DNA from: an uncultured Acetobacteraceae bacterium
GTDB lineage: Bacteria; Pseudomonadota; Alphaproteobacteria; Acetobacterales; Acetobacteraceae
Assembly: GCA_943912335.1 (NCBI GenBank)
Contig: CALTUD010000014.1
Coordinates: 30,058-94,057 of the forward strand
Length of the DNA: 64,000 bases
Reading direction: 5' to 3'
This document shows, one piece after another, positions 16,551-24,818 of this stretch. A model generated the notes under the pieces. It saw only the letters and a list, made by a program, of their open reading frames with translations. It was not told where the DNA came from and made no database searches. How positions within the stretch are numbered: the first letter of the stretch is position 1; each line of letters starts with the position of its first letter. Both the position numbers and the translations under genes were made by a program.

Positions 16551-18301
16551 GTGGACAACAGGACGATCCCGCCCACGGTCGCGACCGGGATGGCGGACAG
16601 AGTTCGGGCGATGCGGCGCTACCGCATACGCGCGACACCATGGACGAGCAGGCGTCCTCTGCCTCCATCCGGCGCACGCGTTTCTCGCTGGTCTGGCTGA
16701 TCCCGATCGTCGTGGTCGTCGTCGCCGCGTGGCTGGGATGGACCACCCTGTCGAGCCGCGGCCCCGAGATCACCATCACCTTCGATACCGCCGACGGCAT
16801 CACCGCCGGCCAGACCCAGGTCAAGCACAAGGCGGTGGCGCTGGGCACGGTGGAGAATGTGGGCCTCAGCAAGGACCTCAAGACGGTCGAGATCCGCGTG
16901 CGCATGAACGCGCAGTCCAAGCCGTTCCTCACCTCCAATGCCCAGTTTTGGGTGGTGCGCCCCCGCCTCAGCGGCGCCACGGTGAGTGGTCTCGATACGC
17001 TGGTGTCTGGCGCCTATATCGCCGTCGATCCCGGTGCGCCCGGCGGCGCGCAGCAAAGCGAGTTCGTCGGCAAGGAAGCCCCGCCCGGCGTCCGCTCCGA
17101 CGAGCCCGGCCGCACCTACACGCTCATGACCGGCGAGATCGGCTCCATCAGCCAGGGCGCGCCGGTGTTCTTCCGCGATGTGGTGGTGGGCGAAGTGCTC
17201 GGTTACACCATGCCGCCAGGCGGGCGCGGCCCGATCCCGATCCAGGTCTTCGTGCGCGAGCCGTATGATCGCTATCTTCGGGCCGACACCCGATTCTGGA
17301 ACGTGTCCGGCATCCGGGCCAATTTCAACGGTGGCAACCTGCATATTGAGGTGGAATCGCTGCAGGCGCTCCTGTCCGGCGGCGTCGCCTTCGGCCTGCC
17401 GGAACAGCGTCGCGGCAAGGACGCGCCGGACGCGCCGGACAATGCGGTGTTCAAGCTCTACGCGAGCAAGGACGATGCCGACAGCGCCGGGTATCGCGAC
17501 CGCATTCCGATGGTCACCTATTTCGAGAATTCGGTGAAAGGTCTCGATGCCGGCAGCCCCGTCACGATGTTCGGTCTGCAGGTCGGCAGCGTCACCGGCG
17601 TGAGCCTGCAGCTCAACAAGGCCAAGGGCACCGCACGCGTGCGCGTGGCGATGGAGATCCAGCCCGAACGCGTTCTGCCGGACGATCCGGATACGCCCGC
17701 CACCATCGAAAACACGGCGCGCGCCCTGGTCAACAACGGTCTGCGCGCCGAAACCGGCACCGGCAATCTGCTGACCGGGTCCTCCGAGATCTCGCTCGCC
17801 TTCGTGCCCAACGACACCAAGGCGTCGATCTCGATGGAGGGCGATGCCGTGGTTCTGCCCAGCAAGGCGGGCGGCGTGTCCGGCATCATGGAATCGGTGT
17901 CCGCGGTGGCCGACAAGATCGCCGCCATGCCGCTCACCCAGATCGGCGAGAACGTGAACAACCTGCTGGCGCATACCGACAGCACGGTGAACGGACCGCA
18001 GATGCGCCAGGCCCTCGCCAGCCTGACCGAAACGCTGAAAAGCGTTCAGCACCTGTCGCAGCATGCCGATCAGGGCATGACGCCGCTGATGCAGCGCCTG
18101 CCGGCGATCGCCGACCAGCTCCAGGGAGCCGTCACGCACGCCAACGCCGCGCTGGCGGCCTATGGCGGCGATTCCGACTTCCATCACAGCCTTCAGCAGA
18201 CGCTGGACCAGTTGAACGAGACCGCGCGCTCGGTTCGCCTGCTGGCCGATTTCATCAGCCGACATCCGAGCGCGCTTCTGCTCGGCCGGCACAAGCCGTG
18301 A
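16547..18301 (+). CDS. pqiB: MCE-domain protein PqiB
   Basis: A 584-residue protein anchored by one membrane helix (LVWLIPIVVVVVAAWLGW, about residues 46-63). It is followed by three MCE domains of the kind that stack into hydrophobic tubes across the periplasm, for example EITITFDTADGITAGQTQVK and DRIPMVTYFENSVKGLDAGS. The C-terminal 170 residues are mainly helical (MTPLMQRLPAIADQLQGAV). Length and three-domain plan match PqiB better than the one-domain MlaD or the seven-domain LetB. The start is the GTG at 16547, whose GTGA overlaps the pqiA stop, indicating coupled translation. Confidence 0.93.
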   Translation: MSGQQDDPAHGRDRDGGQSSGDAALPHTRDTMDEQASSASIRRTRFSLVWLIPIVVVVVAAWLGWTTLSSRGPEITITFDTADGITAGQTQVKHKAVALGTVENVGLSKDLKTVEIRVRMNAQSKPFLTSNAQFWVVRPRLSGATVSGLDTLVSGAYIAVDPGAPGGAQQSEFVGKEAPPGVRSDEPGRTYTLMTGEIGSISQGAPVFFRDVVVGEVLGYTMPPGGRGPIPIQVFVREPYDRYLRADTRFWNVSGIRANFNGGNLHIEVESLQALLSGGVAFGLPEQRRGKDAPDAPDNAVFKLYASKDDADSAGYRDRIPMVTYFENSVKGLDAGSPVTMFGLQVGSVTGVSLQLNKAKGTARVRVAMEIQPERVLPDDPDTPATIENTARALVNNGLRAETGTGNLLTGSSEISLAFVPNDTKASISMEGDAVVLPSKAGGVSGIMESVSAVADKIAAMPLTQIGENVNNLLAHTDSTVNGPQMRQALASLTETLKSVQHLSQHADQGMTPLMQRLPAIADQLQGAVTHANAALAAYGGDSDFHHSLQQTLDQLNETARSVRLLADFISRHPSALLLGRHKP

Positions 18302-18309
18302 GAGGTCCG

Positions 18310-18981
18310 ATGCGTTCCTTCAAGCGCCTGGGCGCCCTGGCCGTTCTCGTCGCCCTCGCCGGATGCGGCTCGACCGATCCCGACTACTACACGCTGCGCG
18401 CCTGGCCCGGCGTGGCGCAGGCAGGCGGGCCGCTCAGCCTCAAGATCCGCACCCCGTCCGTGGCCGGCTATCTCGACCGCGATTACATCGTTGCCGGCGA
18501 TCGCGATTATCGGCTCAAGCTGAACAAGGACGGTGCCTGGGGCGAGCCGTTGGCGGACATGATCGGCCAGACCCTGGCCAGCGACCTGCAACAGCGTCTG
18601 CCCGGCACCAACGTGTTCACACAGGCCGGTGCCATCTCCACCGAGGCGCAAGGCACGGTGGAACTCGACATCACCCAGTTCGCCCGGACCCATGACGGGC
18701 TGGTCGAGCTGGGCGGCGCCTTGTCGGTGAAACGCGACGATACGGGGAACGGCCCCGTCCTGCCGACGGCCAGCATCCCGTTGCATCTTACCATGACGCC
18801 GGCCGGCAGTGGCGTGTCGGCGGAAGTGGCGGCTCTGAGTCAGCTTCTGGGGCAGGTGGCGGACCGTGCGGCGATCGAGGCGCGCCGGATCGGAACGGCC
18901 CTGCCGCCGGCTCAGCCTTCTGTTGGAGCAGCGGACGTGCCGGCGCCGGGCGGCGTACCGGTGGCACTCGCGCCGCGCTGA
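18310..18981 (+). CDS. pqiC: ABC-type transport auxiliary lipoprotein PqiC
   Basis: A 223-residue outer-membrane lipoprotein of the PqiC/DUF330 family, the outer partner of PqiB. The signal peptide ends in LVALAGC (lipobox), and the mature start STDPDYYTLRAWPG is typical of the family, whose members carry a 'YYxL' motif soon after the Cys. The tail is Ala/Pro-rich and probably flexible. The ATG at 18310 has GAGGT upstream. A GTG at 18298 overlapping the pqiB stop is the alternative start and adds four residues. It ends the pqiABC operon at a 10-bp hairpin. Confidence 0.9.
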   Translation: MRSFKRLGALAVLVALAGCGSTDPDYYTLRAWPGVAQAGGPLSLKIRTPSVAGYLDRDYIVAGDRDYRLKLNKDGAWGEPLADMIGQTLASDLQQRLPGTNVFTQAGAISTEAQGTVELDITQFARTHDGLVELGGALSVKRDDTGNGPVLPTASIPLHLTMTPAGSGVSAEVAALSQLLGQVADRAAIEARRIGTALPPAQPSVGAADVPAPGGVPVALAPR

Positions 18982-18984
18982 ACC

Positions 18985-19008
18985 GTCGCGGGCGTTTCCG
19001 CCCGCGAC
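18985..19008 (+). terminator. Hairpin between pqiC and the MFS gene
   Basis: A perfect 10-bp stem GTCGCGGGCG/CGCCCGCGAC with loop TTTC lies directly after the pqiC stop and before the convergent MFS stop. There is no long T run. It may serve both directions. Confidence 0.6.
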
Positions 19009-19015
19009 CTTGCGT

Positions 19016-20272
19016 TCACATCGCGTCCGCGTCGCCCTCCATCCGGGCGCCGGGCAGGTGTGCCGGCTCGCGCGCAGCCACCAAGGCGGTGATCACCGAT
19101 CCGCCCAGCACGCAAAGCTCGATCGAGCGGGCCAGACCGACCACGCCGCCAGCCCAGGGCACCAGGAAGCTGGCCACGCCCTGTCCGGCCGAGGCCACGG
19201 CGTAGCCGAGCCCCATGCCGAACGAGCGCACGTCCGACGGGAAGCGCTGCGCCAGGAAATGCGGCACCAGGGCGAACACGCTGTTGCCGAAGAAGCCCAT
19301 GAACAGGGACGCCGCCAGCAGCACCGGCATCGATCCGCCGGACGCGAACGGCACCACGTCCAGAACCGTCAGCAGCAGATAGACGAGCAGGGTGCGTCGC
19401 TCGCCGAAGCGCGACGCCGACCAGCCGCAGACCGGCTTGCCGACGATGGAGCCCAGGCAATAGGCGGCGATGGCCGGGAACACCATGGACGGCGTGAAGC
19501 CATGCACCTCGCGCAGCAGCGTCGGATAGAAGCTGTAGATCGCCGCATTCTGGAACAACAGGAAGCACATGAACAGCAGCGCCTGACGCGCGGCGGCCTC
19601 GAGCCGGAAGCGCGGACGGGGCGCAACCTCGGCAGGACGGTTCGCCGCCTGGGCCTTCTCCGCGCGCATCCGCAGCCAGACCGGACTTTCCGCCACGCCG
19701 ACACGAATGAAGATCGCTAGGATCGCCGGAGCGATGCCCATGAAGAACAGCACGCGCCAGCCGTAATGCGGCAGGATCACCGCCTGCGCGGCAGCAGCAG
19801 CGAAGAAGCCGAACTCGTAGCCGGACATCATGATCGCGGACGCCAACGCACGGCTGCGCGGCGGCACGCTTTCGATCAGCAGCGCCGCGGAGGCGGTCCA
19901 TTCGCCGCCGAACCCGATCCCGAACAGGAACTGGATCACGACCATCGCGGCGTAGCTCCAGGCCAGTCCCGAGAAGCCGGAAAACACCGCGAACCAGATC
20001 ACGCCGATCATGAAGGTGAGCTTCCGCCCGTAGCGATCCGCCAGCCAGCCCCAGCCGGTATTGCCGAGAATGCGGCCGACGCTCTGCGAGGTGATCACCA
20101 GCCCCATCGCCACCAGCGAGACATGCAAACTCTTGCCGATATCCGGCAAGGCAAGCAGCAGCACGACCTGGTCGAACGCATCCAGGAACCAGCCGAGAAA
20201 GGCGGCCAGAGTGACGCGCCAGAACGGCGCGAGGTCGCGCAGAGGGCTGGATGCTTCTCGATCGATCGCCAC
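19016..20272 (-). CDS. MFS transporter, metabolite:H+ symporter type
   Basis: A 418-residue major-facilitator protein with twelve membrane segments. LGWFLDAFDQVVLLLALPDI in helix 1 and GWLADRYGRKLTFMIG in loop 2-3 are typical of the metabolite:H+ symporter and sialate:H+ symporter groups. GIGFGGEWTASAALLIES in helix 4-5 is another hallmark of these organic-acid carriers. The substrate cannot be told from sequence; dicarboxylate, aromatic acid or lactate types are all possible. The frame stays open to a TTG at 20383, but the GTG at 20272 gives a normal start (AIDREASSPLRDLAPFW). It is divergent from the ParD-like gene. Confidence 0.88.
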   Translation of the reverse strand: MAIDREASSPLRDLAPFWRVTLAAFLGWFLDAFDQVVLLLALPDIGKSLHVSLVAMGLVITSQSVGRILGNTGWGWLADRYGRKLTFMIGVIWFAVFSGFSGLAWSYAAMVVIQFLFGIGFGGEWTASAALLIESVPPRSRALASAIMMSGYEFGFFAAAAAQAVILPHYGWRVLFFMGIAPAILAIFIRVGVAESPVWLRMRAEKAQAANRPAEVAPRPRFRLEAAARQALLFMCFLLFQNAAIYSFYPTLLREVHGFTPSMVFPAIAAYCLGSIVGKPVCGWSASRFGERRTLLVYLLLTVLDVVPFASGGSMPVLLAASLFMGFFGNSVFALVPHFLAQRFPSDVRSFGMGLGYAVASAGQGVASFLVPWAGGVVGLARSIELCVLGGSVITALVAAREPAHLPGARMEGDADAM

Positions 20273-20496
20273 GGTTCGTTTCCGTCCCCTTGTTGCGCCG
20301 CTTGGTTTCGGTTGCGCCGCTGGCGGCCGGTCACTCTTGGCAGTATTTTGTCTGAGTTTGGGCGAGGCGGACGGAAGCGGCAAGCCGCGCCGGACATCGC
20401 TGCGGCTGTTCGAGGGGCGTTATAACGACATCGCATCGAAACTGCGCGGTCGGGATGAAGTTCTCATACCCCGAGCAGCTTGTCCGGGGTGGAGCG

Positions 20497-20691
20497 ATGC
20501 CGTCCAGCGATCCTTTGACCGTGTCCCTGACGCCCGAGTTGCGCCGGTTCATCTCCGCGCAGGTCGAGAGCGGCCGGTATCAGACGGCGAGCGAGGTCGT
20601 GCGTGCCGGTCTGAGACTTCTGACCCGGATCGATCCGCCCCAGGCGATCGGGCCGGCCGTCGCGCCGGCGCCCGAGACCGTGTCGGACTGA
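20497..20691 (+). CDS. Orphan ParD/CopG-like ribbon-helix-helix protein
   Basis: A 64-residue protein resembling the N-terminal DNA-binding part of ParD antitoxins: LTVSLTPELRRFISAQVESG followed by YQTASEVVRAGLRLL, the ribbon-helix-helix pattern. It is shorter than typical ParD proteins (80-100 residues), and the tail PPQAIGPAVAPAPETVSD lacks the charged toxin-binding helix. No ParE toxin lies next to it. Instead, the hybrid kinase gene starts five bases after its stop. An in-frame ATG at 20455 would add 14 residues; I prefer 20497 because it starts the conserved domain. It may act as a local repressor of its own operon; that is inference. Confidence 0.65.
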   Translation: MPSSDPLTVSLTPELRRFISAQVESGRYQTASEVVRAGLRLLTRIDPPQAIGPAVAPAPETVSD

Positions 20692-20696
20692 CCCGC

Positions 20697-23600
20697 ATGC
20701 CCGATCTCATCTCCGCGCCGGGCTGGATGGAGGCGGACCGGCTGCAGGCGCTGCACGGCTATGACATTCTCGACACCGTGCGCGAAACCGAGTTCGACGA
20801 CATCGTGCAGATGGCGGCGCAGGCCTGCGCCGCCTCAATGTCGTTCCTGAACCTGATCGACAGCCATCGGCAATGGTTCAAGGCGGAAATCGGCTTCGGA
20901 GCGCGCCAGATTCCGCGCGAACCGTCGCTGTGCGTTCATGCGCTCGATGCGCCCGACGTGCTGATGGTGCCGGATACGCTGGCCGACCCACGCTTCGCCG
21001 ACAATGCACTCGTGCTGGGGCCGCCCTTCGTTCGTCTTTATGCAGGCGTTCCGCTGCGGACGCCCGAAGGGCTGCCGATCGGCGTTCTCTGCGTGATGGA
21101 CCAGAAGCCGCGAGCGCTGAACGAGCAGCAGCTGTTCATCCTCAAGGCGCTGGCGCGGGCGGTAATGGCGCGGTTCGAGCAGCGCAAGGCACTGGCAGAG
21201 CGGGACCGTGCGCTCGTCGCCGAGGAGCGCAGCCAGACGCACAGCCGGCAGATCCTGGATAGTGCGATCGACTACGCCATCGTCAGCTTCGACGTCGCGG
21301 GCCGGGTGACGAGCTGGAACGAGGGCGCACACCGCATTCTCGGCTGGACCGAGGAGGAGATGCTGGGCGAGCCGGCCGACCGTTTCTTCACGCCGGAAGA
21401 CGTCGCGGCCGAACGGCCGGCCTTGGAGATGGGCGACGCGCTGCGAAACGAGCGCGGCAACGACGAACGTTGGCATATGCGCAAGGACGGATCCCGCTTC
21501 TTCGCCGCCGGCGAGATGATGGTGCTGCGCGACGAGAACGGCGCCCTCGCCGGCTTCATCAAGATGCTGCGGGACCGGACCGAGCAGCGCCGCGCCTCGC
21601 AGGCGCTGCGTTTCAGCGAGGACCGTATCGAAACGGCGTTGTCGACCGGCCTGGTCGGGTTCTTCGACTGGGACGTGAGCGCCGACACCATCCAGGGCGA
21701 TGCCCGTTATGCCGATCTGTTCGGGCTCGATCCCCACCGTCTGGCTGAGGGGCTTTCGCTTCTGGCAATGATGGACGCCATCCACCCTGCCGACCGGCAC
21801 GCGGTGGCGGCCACGCTCGACGCGGCGATCCGGCGGGGAGAGGATTATACCACCCAGTGCCGCATCGTCGGCAGCGGACGCACGCCGCGCAGCCTGCTGG
21901 TGCGGGGGCGTTGCTACGATCGCGCCGACACGCAGGCGCGTCGATTCACCGGCATCGCCATCGACATCTCTGCCGCCGAGGATGCCCGCGCCGCGCTGCA
22001 TGCCAGCGAATCGTTCAACCGGGAAATCCTGGCCAGCTCCTCCGATTGCATCAAGGTGCTCCGGCTCGACGGCACGCTCGAATTCATGAGCGAGGGCGGT
22101 CAGCGCATCATGGAAATCGCGGATTTCTCCCATTTCGCCGGCTGCCCCTGGCCGAGTTTCTGGGACGGCGCTGGCAATGCCGACGCGTTGCGGGCGTTGG
22201 AGATCGCCCGCAATGGGGGGCGAGGGCATTTCCGGGGGCACGCCAATACGGCCAAGGGAAACCAGCGCTACTGGGATGTGGTGGTCACGCCCATGCTGGG
22301 CCGGGATGGCAAGCCCGAGCGTCTGCTGTCCATCTCGCGCGACGTGACCGAGGCCCACAGGGCAGCGGAACGCATTGAGCTGGCGCTGAACACCGGAACC
22401 GTGCTCGGCACCTGGGTCTGGGACGTGGTTCGGGACCGGTTCACCGCGGATCGCCGTTTCGCGCTCACCTTTTCGCTAAAACCGGAGGCGCTGGAAGCGG
22501 GTCTGCCGCTGCGGGAGGTGGTTCGGTCGATCCATCCGGACGATCTGGAGCCGGTGGAGGCATTGATCCGCCGGACCCTGTCGTCGGGCGGCCGCTACAG
22601 CGCCGAATACCGGGTGCGCCAGCTCGACGGGTCCTGGCGCTGGATCGAAGCCAACGGCACCTGCGATCTGGACCAGACCGGTCAGGCGGTACGCTTTCCC
22701 GGCGTGCTGATCGATATCGATGCGCGCAAGCGTCAGGAGCTGCGTCAGGCGGCGCTGATCGAACTCGGCAACCGGCTGCGCGAGTTGCACGAGCCGGCCT
22801 GCATGGTCGCCGTCGCGTCGTCTCTTCTGGGACGAACCCTCGGGGTCGATCGCGCCGGATACGGCATGGTGGATGCGGCGCGCGAGATCGTCGCGGTGGA
22901 GGGCGACTGGTGTGCCGGCCCGTCCATCCGGTCCGTCGCCGGGCTGCATGGGTTCCGGTCGTTCGGCTCCTATATCGAGAACCTGAAACGCAACGAGGTC
23001 GTCGCCATCGCCGATATCGCCTGCGATCCGCGCACCTGCGACGGCGCCGCCGCCCTGGAGGCGGTGCAGGTCCGCGGATTGTTGAACGTCCCGCTGATGG
23101 ATGCCGGCATGACGCAGGCGATCGTGTTCGCACACACGGCGGACATCCATGCCTGGACCGAGGAGGAGATCTCCTTCACCCGGGCCGTCGCCGACCGGAC
23201 CTGGGCGGCGATCAAGCAGGCGCAGGCCGAGAACGAGCTGCTGCGGATCAACCGCGGGCTGGAAGCAGAGGTCGCCGAACGCACGCGGGAGCGCGACGGT
23301 ATCTGGAACGCGTCGCAGGATCTTCTGGGCGTCGCCGACAACCGGGGCGTTTGGCTGAACGTCAGCCCGGCCTGGACGGAGCGCCTCGGCTGGCAGCCCG
23401 GAGAAATCGTCGGCCGGAGTTTCGCCTGGATCGGCGATCCCGACGACGGCGTCCGGGCTGCGGGGGAGATCGCCCGCATCGCTGCGCGGCGCAAACCGGG
23501 AACGTTCGAAACGCGGTTTAGAACGGCGGACGGCGATTTTCGCGTCCTGTCCTGGGTGATCGTTCCAGCCGACGACCGGCTCTACTGCTCGGCCCGAGAC

Positions 23601-24800
23601 GTGACGGAAGCGAAGCTGGCCGCGGCGGCGCTGGCCCGGACCGAGCAGGCGTTGCGGCAGAGCCAGAAGATGGAAGCCGTGGGCCAGCTCACCGGCGGCC
23701 TGGCGCATGACTTCAACAATCTGCTGACCGGTATCACCGGCGCGCTCGAACTGCTCGGAACGCGCATCGCGCAGGGCCGGCTGAAGGACGTCGACCGCTA
23801 TGTGCAGGCAGCCCAGGGTGCCGCGAAGCGGGCGGCCGCGCTGACGCACCGGTTGCTGGCTTTCTCGCGTCAGCAGACGCTCGATCCCAAGCCGACCGAC
23901 GCGACCCGTCTGGTCGCCGACATGGAGGAGCTGATCCGCCGCACGATCGGCCCGGCGATCGACCTGCATGTGTCCGCGGCACCCGGCGTTTGGCCGGTTC
24001 TTGTCGACTCGAACCAGCTCGAGAACGCGGTTCTGAACCTGTGCATCAATGCGCGGGACGCGATGCCGGACGGGGGTCGTCTGGCGATCGAGATGGCCAA
24101 CCGGGTGCTGGACGAAACCGGCGCGCGCGATCGCGACGTGCCGCCCGGACAGTATCTGTCGCTCTGCGTGACCGATACCGGCACCGGCATGCCGCCGGAC
24201 GTGATCGCCAAGGCGTTCGATCCGTTCTTCACCACCAAGCCGCTCGGCCAGGGGACGGGGCTCGGCCTCAGCATGATCTACGGTTTCGTGCGTCAGTCCG
24301 GCGGCCAGATCAAAATCCAGTCCGAGGAAGGCGTCGGCACCAGCATGATCCTGCTGCTGCCGCGTCATGTCGGGACGGTCGGAGACGCCGATGCCGATGC
24401 GGAGCCGGCCGGGGTGCCCCGTGCGGAAGCCGGGGAAACCGTGCTGATCGTCGACGACGAGCCGACCATCCGCATGCTCATCACGGAGGTCCTGGAAGAG
24501 CTGGGCTACGCGGCGATCGAGGCGCAGGACGGCGCCGCCGGTCTGGCGGTGCTGCAATCCGATGCGCGGGTGGATCTGGTGGTGACCGATGTGGGCCTGC
24601 CCGGCGGCATGAGCGGGCGGCAGATGGCCGATATCGCCAGAATCAGCCGTCCGGAGCTGAAGATCCTGTTCATCACCGGCTATGCCGAAACCGCCGTGGT
24701 CGGAAACGGCCATCTCGAACCGGGCATGCATGTGATGACCAAGCCGTTCGCGATGGAGATGCTGGCGAATCGGATCAAGGAGCTGACGACCGGGCGCTGA
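20697..24800 (+). CDS. Large soluble hybrid sensor histidine kinase (GAF/PAS array)
   Basis: A 1367-residue kinase with no membrane segment, so it senses cytoplasmic cues. Rough order: GAF (20-160), PAS (186-300), PAS (306-430), PAS (437-555), PAS (557-682), GAF (684-845), PAS (865-985), HisKA (990-1060), HATPase (1105-1230), receiver (1247-1363). The phospho-acceptor His is about residue 1004 in GGLAHDFNNLLTGI. The N-box is LCINARDAMPDGG and G-boxes are DTGTGMPP and GQGTGLGLSMIYG. The receiver has VLIVDDEP and Asp 1298 in VVTDVGLPGG. It has no output domain. I chose the ATG at 20697; the frame is open upstream to 20061 but runs through the neighbouring gene. Confidence 0.93.
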   Translation: MPDLISAPGWMEADRLQALHGYDILDTVRETEFDDIVQMAAQACAASMSFLNLIDSHRQWFKAEIGFGARQIPREPSLCVHALDAPDVLMVPDTLADPRFADNALVLGPPFVRLYAGVPLRTPEGLPIGVLCVMDQKPRALNEQQLFILKALARAVMARFEQRKALAERDRALVAEERSQTHSRQILDSAIDYAIVSFDVAGRVTSWNEGAHRILGWTEEEMLGEPADRFFTPEDVAAERPALEMGDALRNERGNDERWHMRKDGSRFFAAGEMMVLRDENGALAGFIKMLRDRTEQRRASQALRFSEDRIETALSTGLVGFFDWDVSADTIQGDARYADLFGLDPHRLAEGLSLLAMMDAIHPADRHAVAATLDAAIRRGEDYTTQCRIVGSGRTPRSLLVRGRCYDRADTQARRFTGIAIDISAAEDARAALHASESFNREILASSSDCIKVLRLDGTLEFMSEGGQRIMEIADFSHFAGCPWPSFWDGAGNADALRALEIARNGGRGHFRGHANTAKGNQRYWDVVVTPMLGRDGKPERLLSISRDVTEAHRAAERIELALNTGTVLGTWVWDVVRDRFTADRRFALTFSLKPEALEAGLPLREVVRSIHPDDLEPVEALIRRTLSSGGRYSAEYRVRQLDGSWRWIEANGTCDLDQTGQAVRFPGVLIDIDARKRQELRQAALIELGNRLRELHEPACMVAVASSLLGRTLGVDRAGYGMVDAAREIVAVEGDWCAGPSIRSVAGLHGFRSFGSYIENLKRNEVVAIADIACDPRTCDGAAALEAVQVRGLLNVPLMDAGMTQAIVFAHTADIHAWTEEEISFTRAVADRTWAAIKQAQAENELLRINRGLEAEVAERTRERDGIWNASQDLLGVADNRGVWLNVSPAWTERLGWQPGEIVGRSFAWIGDPDDGVRAAGEIARIAARRKPGTFETRFRTADGDFRVLSWVIVPADDRLYCSARDVTEAKLAAAALARTEQALRQSQKMEAVGQLTGGLAHDFNNLLTGITGALELLGTRIAQGRLKDVDRYVQAAQGAAKRAAALTHRLLAFSRQQTLDPKPTDATRLVADMEELIRRTIGPAIDLHVSAAPGVWPVLVDSNQLENAVLNLCINARDAMPDGGRLAIEMANRVLDETGARDRDVPPGQYLSLCVTDTGTGMPPDVIAKAFDPFFTTKPLGQGTGLGLSMIYGFVRQSGGQIKIQSEEGVGTSMILLLPRHVGTVGDADADAEPAGVPRAEAGETVLIVDDEPTIRMLITEVLEELGYAAIEAQDGAAGLAVLQSDARVDLVVTDVGLPGGMSGRQMADIARISRPELKILFITGYAETAVVGNGHLEPGMHVMTKPFAMEMLANRIKELTTGR

Positions 24801-24812
24801 GCGCGCCCGGTC
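24788..24812 (+). terminator. Hairpin overlapping the kinase stop codon
   Basis: A 10-bp stem GACCGGGCGC/GCGCCCGGTC with the stop codon in the loop, followed by CTTCGG. It lies between two convergent genes and probably ends the kinase transcript. Confidence 0.5.
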
Positions 24813-24818
24813 CTTCGG

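Noticed and set aside
20061..20696. Upstream extension of the kinase frame by 212 codons
   Set aside because: It runs through the MFS gene start and the ParD-like gene in other frames; GAF1 begins near residue 20 of the ATG at 20697, so the extension is not needed.
22476..24731. 751-codon open frame antisense to the kinase
   Set aside because: Complete GAF/PAS/HisKA/REC domains lie on the plus strand; the antisense frame has no family features.
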